Positions 55,819-64,000 of a stretch of DNA of 64,000 nucleotides are shown one piece after another. The stretch comes from Paracyclopina nana (lineage: Eukaryota > Arthropoda > Copepoda > Cyclopoida > Cyclopettidae), in assembly GCA_019096065.1 (NCBI GenBank), contig JAGUCH010000008.1, forward strand, positions 2,485,001-2,549,000, in the 5' to 3' direction. The notes under the pieces are model-generated. The model was not told the origin of the DNA. It searched no databases and was given only the letters and a program-made list of their open reading frames with translations. The first letter of the stretch is position 1, and the number at the start of each line of letters is the position of its first letter. The translations under genes were made by a program, and so were the position numbers.

Positions 55819-57246
55819 ATGTCTCGTGTTTTACTACGCAAAGCCCGAGGAAACGTGTTAAAACGAACGCATTACTCAGAGACTTTCACGTTGTAAACTA
55901 CACAGAGGATAATAGATTGATAGGACCAGGTGCAATTCATCAGCTGCTTCGTGATGAACAAAAAATGCTCATTAATTGCGCTTCATCCAATTTCGAGCTA
56001 GCCAGGCATATTCAGACTGAGATGGATTATCTTGAGATATAGCAGACGAGATTGATTCCAGCTAGCGCGCGAATTTCCCAATCACTTTAATCATACCACT
56101 AGGACAGGCTCTTAGTGAACCCATTATCGTTGTCGGTCAAGATGCAGCCAACCTGAAGACTGAGGAGGCCAACAAAAAAGGATCAGGTTTCCACTCTATT
56201 GATCACTTCATAATACATAGAAACGTGAGGTTTTTTGCTCATATATACTCGCATATGGCAAAAAACAGAATTTCACGAGACCCTGGCCTCAATAATGAAC
56301 AGGATTTCATAAAGGTTTTACATCAAGAAATGTGCAGCTTTGATCCGCGAGATGGCGCTGTGATTTGTTTTGGCGGAAATTGACTGAGCTATTTCCGCCA
56401 TTGGGCCGTCAAAAATGCCAAAAAGCGTAAACTTCAAACAATCCACTTCTGGTATTTTTTACCCCCCTCGACGGTGGCGCCATCCCAAGTCGTAGTGAGA
56501 CAGGCCAGAACTAAATTTAATCCAGGCAATACCGTAGGCCATTATTTGATCACTGAATGGCAAAAGTGGCGCAGAGGTAACAACAAAAGAACTCCTTTTA
56601 AAATAGCTTTAGTAGCTTGAGACTTTTGATAGCGCGCGGCAGATATGGGCTTCATTCTCTCTATCTTTGGACCACTTGAGCCGACCCAATTAATCCACGT
56701 CAGTCGACAAAAGATGCTGATTATATTGCTGGTGGGGGGATTCAAATGACCCCCTCATTTGGGAGAAAATCCTCGGGAGCAATTAAAATCGAGAGCTATT
56801 ATGAATAGGCTGCATTTCTTCTTCAGTTGAATGTCAATCCATGGCTGAATAATCAACAGCTACCATTAACATTCCATCATGTCGATGACTCCATTGCTGT
56901 GTCAGATAGTAGGAGTGGAACTGCACTGAAGACGAAGAAGAGTTTGTTGCCCGCCACCATTCCACAAATGGGCCATCAGCTTCTTCTTGGCAAGGCAGCT
57001 ATCTTGACAATTCATCTATACAACCAAAATCTAAAGAGTTACTCCACATTGACTATTAGGCCAGCAACGCGTAACAAATCGAGGTCCTTTTTGGCGCCTG
57101 TTTACCCAACTGTCAAAGAGGCGTTTCCTAGGGTTTTTTCGACGTGTGTTGGCTGCATAATTGTTCGCTCCTTTTTTTCTGTCTCTCTTGAATTGCCATC
57201 GGCTATTTCTACTCGATTTAGCTCAAGAAACGGCCGCACGCTCTAG
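55819..57246 (+). other. Possible multi-exon gene, unrecognised
   Basis: Coding-like pieces on the plus strand. 56115-56226 runs ALSEPIIVVGQDAANLKTEE onward with an acceptor (GGACAG) before and a donor (AAC|GTGAGG) after. 56826-57246 opens with acceptor TTCTTCAG and reads in the same phase (LNVNPWLNNQQLPLTFHHVD). An upstream frame (55895-56042) ends QTEMDYLEI before a stop and does not join cleanly. Repeat copy I would lie in the intron. I do not recognise the protein; it may be a gene, a remnant or chance. Confidence 0.25.
56342..56515 (-). repeat. 180-bp CTCF-motif repeat, copy I
   Basis: ATCCGCGAGATGGCGCTGTG, GCTATTTCCGCCATTGGGCC, ATCCACTTCTGGTATTTTTT, GACGGTGGCGCCATCCCAAG and a CAGGCCAGAACTAAA end. 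Confidence 0.87.
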
Positions 57247-58205
57247 AGATGGCGCTCTCGTCAGTGATGGCTTCAGTGTTTCCAGGCCAGGCTTTATTAC
57301 GATTTTTAATTGGCCATTATGGCGTTTTCCGTAACTAAAAGATGGTATGCTGCTCTGGGGTTCTGGTCCCTCAGTCAAAATCCGCTTTTTTTTTCTAAAA
57401 ACGGCCCATTAATTTAGAAAATGTTAATAAGTGTGACTTTGCTGGTTATAGCCAGAAAACAAGCGCTGCTGCTTTGTAAGCGGTCAATTTTCTGGCTTCT
57501 GCTGCATTTCAAGAATGGCCAACTTTCTGTCAGTTGTTTTATGCAGTTTCATTAGCCTGGCCAAGATTAATGGTGTGTCTTTGAGGGGTGGCTTCTCATC
57601 TTTGTGGACTATCTTTATACCATTGTGTATAACTACCTGGTGGACCATCGGAGAAGTGGGGCAAGGAAAACCAAAGATGGAGGTGGAAATAAATGAACGC
57701 TGGGATCTGCTGATTACGGTTTGCTCTGGTATGTTGTTCATTAATGGAGTCGTTTGAAGAGCATTGTCAACCCAGAACAACAATTCGAGTTGGTGTGGAA
57801 ATTGGCTGCGATAAGGAGCAGCACGCGCGTTTCGTGGGGTTTCCCTTATCTCATCTCTATCCTTCATCTCAAAAAGCTGCACCAAGAAAATAATAACTTT
57901 CGATGCTCCAGCATTTATATATATATTGGCAAGGACGCCATCTCATCCATACTATCACCTTTTTTGGTAGGATTTGAGCCATCAGTAGTAAATACCAGTG
58001 TAAGGCAAAGGTTACTACTATACACGTTATTGCAAGGCCGAAGAGATCTTGTCGAGGAAAAACGACAAATTCATGAAAAATCCATTACCTTTGTCTTCCC
58101 CAGCCATCTCGCATTTCTGATCAAGCCATAGGGTATAGATGGATAATCAAGTGTATACGCATAGCATATCAATTTAATTAGAAGTGCTATTCATGCTGCA
58201 CCCCC
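57247..58205. other. Intergenic, no gene supported
   Basis: ORFs at 57484-57885 (minus) and 57515-57757 (plus) overlap in antisense; neither resembles a known protein. Confidence 0.35.
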
Positions 58206-58619
58206 CACTAAGTTTTTGAACTTGCCAGCAGACAGAAATAAGTTGCTGAAAATCATCGAAACTGTCATCTTATTATCCCCTACATCATTAGCAATAAGTG
58301 ACAAATAAGTTGACCGATAAGTTGAAAATAAATTTAAGCAGGATTGCTATGACGACGAAAAACTTATTGAAACGAAATATAAAGATGTTTATAAGATCTT
58401 ATTCATTGACTTTAAAATAATTGCTGGATATGTCAGAAATGCCATATGAACTTAGTAAGATCATTTTAAGTTACATTAAAAGCCAATAAGCCGAAAATAA
58501 ATTTAGGGAAAAAACAGTCTTTTTGGCTTAAACGTGTTTATTCTTGCATAGTTAAGGTTTATCATAGTAGTTTAATGGTATTACTGTATTCTTAATGTAA
58601 TAATATCATATTAAGACTC
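58206..58619. repeat. Subterminal repeat region of the element
   Basis: At least eight copies of a (A/G)ATAAG(T/C)(T/C)G or reverse CTTATT core within 300 nt, with no coding potential. Such arrays bind transposase in CACTA elements; that role here is inference. Confidence 0.45.
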
Positions 58620-61600
58620 TCAGTTGTCCTCTGATTGGGCCCTCTTCAGCAGCTCTTCTTCAGCCTTTTTAGCTCTGCCTTACGCCGTTCGATCTCTTTC
58701 TTGAGATCGTCGAATTCTTTGAGCTGTTTAGCCTCTCTCTCCAACTTCTTCTGCATTTCATCATAAGCTCGTTGTTCAGCAATTGCCGCAGGGGTGAGGA
58801 GGTGCGACAAAATGCCAGAAGAAGGTCCTGATGTCCCCATGAATGTGGCAACATCTTTTCTCCGTCACGTTTCTGTCAACTGCCTGAAACGTTAGAAAAG
58901 GCTTTATGAGGAATATGAAGGTTTAGTAAGCAAGTTGAGGACTCACTGGCGGAGGACAATAAGTTTGGTTGACATTCTGGGTTGTTTCAACAATCGGCCC
59001 AAAGGTGTTGTTGCCTTCTTGCTGAATTGGCGGAGTTGTCTCAGTGGAAGAGGCCGTCAATTCCGGAGTTTTGATCAAGACTTTATTAGGGTCATCACTC
59101 TGAGTTCCATCAGATTCTTGGACACTTGATTCATCATCCAAAAGTTCCTTATGGCTTTCACCACTTTCAGAGGAATCACTCTGCAGAATTTTCTGTAATC
59201 AAACGAGACATATAATGACGATGACAATAATATGCTAATTGTTAATTAGTTGGCGGTATCCTCAAAGAGCGGCAAAGATGAAAGAAACTTATTATTACCT
59301 GTATCTGTCGGTTGACATACTCATCTGGGAATTTACGTGGGCTAGGAACAAATGGCCTATGAGGAGATCTTCCTGGAGTGCCGGGAACATTAGGAAAAGG
59401 TGCCATAGGAAACTCTTGGATTAGATCTTCGATCGTCTCAATATTTTCATCACAAACTTGAGCGTGAAGCTCAGTCAACTGAAATGATAAGTGTTATAAA
59501 ACTTATTAACTCTGTTAGTATTGCCAATGAAATTATACTTACATTTGGCATAAACTTTAGCTCATCGTAGGTGAGCTCGTAAATATTCTTTTTCAAAGTG
59601 TGAGCCGCAGCTATTATTAGCTTAATAATTTCGTTGACTGTCCAAACTTTTCGCGACTCCGAGCGAAACTCATCGAAAAGGTGCTCTCGCCGACAACTTC
59701 GGCCTCCTTATTAAAGCGACCTTCGGCCTCGTCCTCAACTGCATCCCGATATTCACCTCTCGAATTCATAACTTTAGCAGTATACTCTTCCAGCATCATT
59801 GGTTGGACTCGCTCATCGAGAAGGTGCTAATTTGATAAGTCATTAATAAAATCAATTAACAAGTCTCTTTGAGACGCCGACCGATAATTAGAATATGATT
59901 TTTACCTGCACAACACCGTACTGTTCCATGTCGTTCTCATAGAATGCGGCGACACCATCCTCCACCCTTCTGGACTTCTTGAATGCAGCTCTTGCTAAGG
60001 TTGTACGAGCATTTGACATCCTCACAGACATCCTGTCCTGAATAACAGCCATATTCTCAAATGGTGCTCCCTCAGCAATGCCAAAAGTCTCTGCAAGTTG
60101 CAGCCACAAGTCTTGTTTCAATGAATTTGAGAAGGGACTTCGAACGGCCGTTTAAAGAAGTACGCCTTCTTCCAACTAATAATGGCGATAATAAGTTATT
60201 TGAACTAATCGCTAAATGAAAAATTACCTTTTTGGATGCTTGTGGACAAGGTGTGCAAGAGCATTAATTGTGAAGAACTTCTTACAGACAGCCTTCGCAA
60301 TATAGTAGTCAATTTCATTATCGACGCCATTGAAAGATGGCATTAAGTAGCTGACGAGAAGATCTTGCACCAGATGATTTGCGAAAAATACATCGCACGC
60401 TTGTCCCATCAAGTCCCAAGGGAGGGGTCGGCAGATGATTGATAGAGCTCTAGCTCTGGAGTCGGCATTAGTGGCCATGTTAAGGTCCATCTGCTTCTTA
60501 ACTTTTCCAGTTTCGATCGAAAGGTTTGATAAGAGCGCCTTGATTTCATTGCAGATTGCCATGGTGCGCTGTAATTGTAAGTTTCAATTGATTATGCATG
60601 AAATGTAAATAAATAATAAAGCAATACTTACATCTCTGCCAAGTGGCTTTTGCTTCAGTTCAGTTATTTCACGAACAAACATTTCCGAAATCTGATTGAG
60701 CTCAGATCGATCGCATCCAAGCGAGGCTTAATGATGTCCGAGTAGACTTCGCCAATCACACTCTTTAAGAAGAGCTTCATCTCAAGATCCTTAATCTTTC
60801 CTCGGACCTGTTCGAGGATTTCTTCTTTTGGCTGCATCGAGGTCTTCAAAGGTTTGGCTTCATCAAGGTTAGCGGCCTTCACAACTGGCAAAGCTAAGGT
60901 TAAAACCTCTTCTTCAATTCGAGCCTGCAATTGTTAATAGTAAAATCTTATTAGCAACTTATTAACAGCTTAATGAAAAAGTTGAGTTACCTCGAGTTGA
61001 ACTTCTTCTGCTTGAGCATCCTGAGCCTTATCAGCGCCTTTGTCATGGCCGCTGCTATTTTCCTTGTCGGCGCCTTTGTCCTTGGCGGCGCTTGTTGTCT
61101 TTGGCGGCCCCTTTGTCCTTGTCGGGCGCTTTTATCTTTGGCGGCCTCTTTGTCCTTGTCGGCGTCTTTGCTCGGGACATCAGGAGTTGTGGCAATTTCC
61201 TTTTCAGGAGCATCCTCAAATCTAGTAGTGCTGCCTTCTGAAGATGATGATAATTGGACAATTTCTTGCTCATCCATACTCGAAATTGATTTCGTGACTC
61301 TGCAGGGATTGATTTCTTCCCGCGGCCTTTGCCTTTCTTGCTAGGTGGCTGCAGATCTTTCTTTGCAGCTGCAGTCCCTCTTCCTTTTGGCTTCTTAAGA
61401 GGGCTCTTAAAGAAAGGATTCTCTGCCCGTGGAGACTTGGTCGTCTTTCCTTTGGCCCCAGGAGTCTTCTTAGAAGCTGATGTTGAAGGTTCAACCAGAC
61501 TTTTGCGAACCTTCTTAGTCGGAGACTTAAAATCGTCATCAGAATCTTCTTGGTCATCTGTTTTAGGAGCCTTCTTCCGGGACTTGGACCTTGTCGAGGT

Positions 61601-62104
61601 TTCCTTCCAAAGGCTGTAGATAACTTTTCCGCTCGCCAAATATTGCGGATAGTTATACTTGACCGTTGCCTTCTCAGGAAAGTTGTTGACTACAAAGGAC
61701 TTCATAGCCAATCGCTTGTTGGCCTCGGCGACCCCGGCAAACAACTTGTTGATCCTGGCCGTGATGTCTCGAATCCTATGGAGTTCGAGGCCTGCAATTT
61801 AAATCAATTATAAGACTTCTCGTTGATTTTATAAAAGCCTTATCTTTACCTTTCTCACATCTAGCGATGACTGAGAACTCGCGAATCCTTCCTCCCCCTT
61901 TTCCTGATAGCGGAATGTTCGCAATCGTTGAGCGTTGGTTAGTGGGAGCGCCGCATCAAAAGTTAGCGTCTCCGCCACAGTCTGTCCATTTGGAAGGACA
62001 TCATTGAGTCCAATGTGGGTCACGGGCGGGTTCTCGTTCATGTACAAAATGACCACGCGGTCGTACTCCGTCCCTAATTCGTCCTTGGGTGCTTGCGAAC
62101 TCAT
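58620..62104 (-). pseudogene. Element accessory protein gene, frame-broken
   Basis: Nine exons with 52-70-nt introns (62104-61850, 61791-60991, 60924-60632, 60568-60228, 60175-59906, 59826-59543, 59478-59300, 59192-58947, 58883-58620). All introns are GT-AG. The start is MSSQAPKDELGTEYDRVVIL. A basic nuclear-type region follows (KSPTKKVRKSLVEPS) with a degenerate DKDK-G-AAKDK tandem repeat. Next come a structured helical part (MGQACDVFFANHLVQDLLVS to WKKAYFFKRPF), an acidic Ser/Thr/Pro region and a C-terminal coiled coil ending KRAQSEDN. At least five single-base frame changes interrupt the protein (intron 1 junction, DKDK repeat, near 60710, near 60140, near 59690, near 58665), yet stops by substitution are absent. 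I recognise no host family. Confidence 0.5.
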
Positions 62105-62503
62105 TTTTAATCCTTTAATCGCAATTTTTCAATTTCCTTAATGGCGCCGGCGACGGTTATTTTCGCCTCTTGTGATTTAACGAGTTTTTTAAGCGAGCGA
62201 CAGCTGAAAAATATTCACGAAAATTCTTGACGAAACTTATGTAAGTTGTTTTAACGTCAAAATAACTTATTATCCTTTTTAAGAAATTGAGATTAAAAAT
62301 CGAAATTTTTTGCTGTTACGACTTGATTATTACATTTTTATGCATTACTAGAAACTGAAATTTGACGTTCAAGAATGAATAATCACATCTAAATGAACAA
62401 TCTTTATTTCTTATAGGTTGAGTGATTTCTGTTACAAGAAATCCGCCAAAACGTAAACAACTACGTCACTGTCAGCTGTTGGCGCCCTCGGCTGCCATTC
62501 AAA

Positions 62504-64000
62504 ATGGCTCGAAAAGTTACAAAGAAGAAAATATTAAGACTTGGGCCAACTGAACGTAAGCGCTTGGCTCGAGAGAAAGAGAAACAGTTACGAAAGCAAG
62601 CGGAACAAGAATTGGACAGGATTCGCGCTGAGGAGATATTGCGATCTCAAACTCAAAATGACGTCGGCGAAAATGACGAGTGAGTATAAGCTGAAACATT
62701 TTTATTAAAAGCATTACAAACAAATGCATTCAGGTCAGTTTACGGCATTGCGAATCAACTGCTTGGCGTCCAATCAACCTCGAGCCAGTCACATTTTATT
62801 CGCCAAGGCCCATTCGCCGATATGGCAGTAATAAAGGCTAAACATGACGCATTACTTGAAATCCGCCAAAACGTGAGCAGGAGCGTGTGGATGCATTCAA
62901 CAAAATGGACGCTGCTATTCATGAGCCTTTGATTGACAGGTAGGACGCTGACGTTAATTACTTAGCGTCATGTCATAAATCTTATTGACACCTTTTTAAT
63001 TAGTTTTGGCGACGACGCTGGTAATGAGGTTGGCTCTGAATCCTCAGGAGACGACAATAACGAGTTCACAGCTAGTATTGAATTTGAAACTCAGGAGCTC
63101 TATCCAGGAGAAAAATCCCGTCAAATCGAATCAATCAACGGCAACAGGAGGTCATCGACCCCATGATAAGTAGCCCAGAACTTCCAGAGCTTGTTGGCGA
63201 AGTTCTAGATGAGGTTGACAATGTGCAAAGTGACGCCGAAAATGAGGAGGACTTATTCAATAACGGAGAAAACATTTGTGTCTGATTCTGACAACGACGA
63301 TTCCAGTGACACTGTATCTGACACGGAGATTGAAAATGATGCTGACAATGAGATAAGACCATTAGTGCTCGAGGGTGCTGATTTCTTCGACAACGCTGAT
63401 AATGGCAGCGATGATGACATGGCGGACATTGATTTCTCTGGATCAGAAAATGAACTTAATTCTCAAGATCACGAAAACGTAAAATGAGCTCACTTGCAGC
63501 AATTTATTATTTACTTAAAATGATCTTTTTCTTTCTTCCATTTCAGGAAAGTGAATCTCTGATCAGTCACAGAAGCCAACCCGCTGCTGCTCCTAGTATC
63601 AACAACAATGTGCCTGAGCAGGAATCACAAACAGTCGACTACAATGCTTTTCTTGAAGAAGTTGATCAGAATATGAATGCACCGGATTATGTTGATCCAG
63701 ATGACGGGCATGCAAAAGTGAATAAGCTACGTGAAATGACGCGCCAGAAGTTTGAAGAGCTTTTGAGCATTTTGACAGCTTGCCAACAGATCAGCAGCAA
63801 AACGAAGCTTACTATCAGAATTACATGGCCATGTGTAGTGAACTCGCACTCAAGGAGGTACAAGCAAATGTGATATGGAATTATGTGAGTGCACTCATGA
63901 GTGATGTCAGGGATTGGCTGACTTATCCCACAATTAGGCAACATTTCGAAAAGGCCATTCCAAAAATTAGAATGATCTACGAATTTTATGATACTGTCGA
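62504..64000 (+). pseudogene. Possible transposase gene, frame-broken, runs off window
   Basis: Four exons visible (62504-62679, 62734-62939, 63004-63478, 63547 onward), GT-AG. Starts MARKVTKKKILRLGPTERKR, a basic nuclear-type stretch, then a charged coiled coil. A long acidic region (SDSDNDDSSDTVSDTEIEND) leads into a structured part near the window end (ELALKEVQANVIWNYVSALM, RDWLTYPTIRQHFEKAIPKI). Frame changes of one base occur near 62866, 63145, 63260 and 63775. No DDE motif is visible because the gene is cut by the window edge. Divergent from the accessory gene, 400 nt apart. Confidence 0.4.

Larger units (their letters stand above)
58206..64000. mobile_element. Putative CACTA/EnSpm-like DNA transposon, left part
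   Basis: The sequence begins CACTAAGTTTTTGAACTTGC after a CCC run and is followed by 400 nt of non-coding sequence packed with short subterminal repeats (AATAAGTTG, ATAAGTTGAAAATAAATTTA near 58317 and a related ATAAGCCGAAAATAAATTTA near 58487). Two divergent multi-exon genes follow, splitting near 62.1-62.5 kb. A CACTA end plus subterminal repeats plus two genes is the plan of CACTA elements. The right end, inverted repeat and 3-bp target duplication lie outside the window, so the class is not proven. Confidence 0.42.

Noticed and set aside
1..64000. CRISPR array, bacterial operon or prophage
   Set aside because: No regularly spaced direct repeats; genes are eukaryotic with spliceosomal introns.

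Overview
The window is nuclear DNA from an animal with compact, intron-containing genes, most likely a non-model arthropod. The evidence is a chitin-binding type-2 secreted protein, small GT-AG introns (often 50-300 nt), a ciliary CLUAP1 gene, a ninaB/BCO-type carotenoid oxygenase and arthropod-like housekeeping proteins such as a 183-residue UBE2H. I cannot place it to order or species from sequence alone. Gene identities rest on recognisable motifs and family lengths; exon limits come from reading splice sites and checking phase by hand.

Layout: 1.5-4.4 kb holds a 94-residue orphan, a small secreted PAN/apple-like protein and two tandem intronless carbonyl-reductase-like SDR genes. 4.6-5.05 kb is a hAT-type MITE with a perfect 8-bp target duplication. 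5.7-8.7 kb is PAN3 (deadenylation), 9.8-11.3 kb UBE2H (E2 enzyme), and 12.4-14.0 kb a short PDE9-type cGMP phosphodiesterase on the minus strand. 15.6-17.5 and 25.1-26.5 kb encode two single-pass membrane proteins with long low-complexity tails. Between them are a DHRS11-like SDR (20.8-21.8 kb) and a secreted poly-asparagine EF-hand protein (23.0-24.6 kb). 26.5-31.9 kb is gene-poor and repeat-rich, with a fold-back element and a tRNA-derived fragment. 31.9-46.4 kb is gene-dense: golgin-84, a small type II membrane protein, CLUAP1 (IFT38), a YAE1-like gene, intronless USP8, PAF1 and an acidic membrane protein. 47.6 kb is tRNA-Leu(AAG). 47.9-55.5 kb has a peritrophin-like gene, a membrane dipeptidase with two single-base frame breaks, and the carotenoid oxygenase. 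From 58.2 kb to the window end lies what looks like the left part of a large CACTA/EnSpm-like transposon carrying two divergent multi-exon genes.

The most striking non-genic signal is a family of about 180-bp dispersed repeats, 15 recognisable copies in 64 kb (roughly one per 4 kb), in both orientations, in introns and between genes. Near both ends each copy carries an inverted C-T-A-G-A-T-G-G-(C/A)-G-C motif that closely fits the CTCF core consensus, so the family may be seeding insulator-like sites.

The genes do not form one pathway. They are mostly housekeeping genes (mRNA decay, ubiquitin, transcription elongation, Golgi, cilia) mixed with lineage-specific secreted or membrane genes. Gene pairs are tightly packed: CLUAP1 and the YAE1-like gene converge with stop codons 7 nt apart, and USP8/PAF1 and golgin-84/35.4-kb gene share short divergent promoters.
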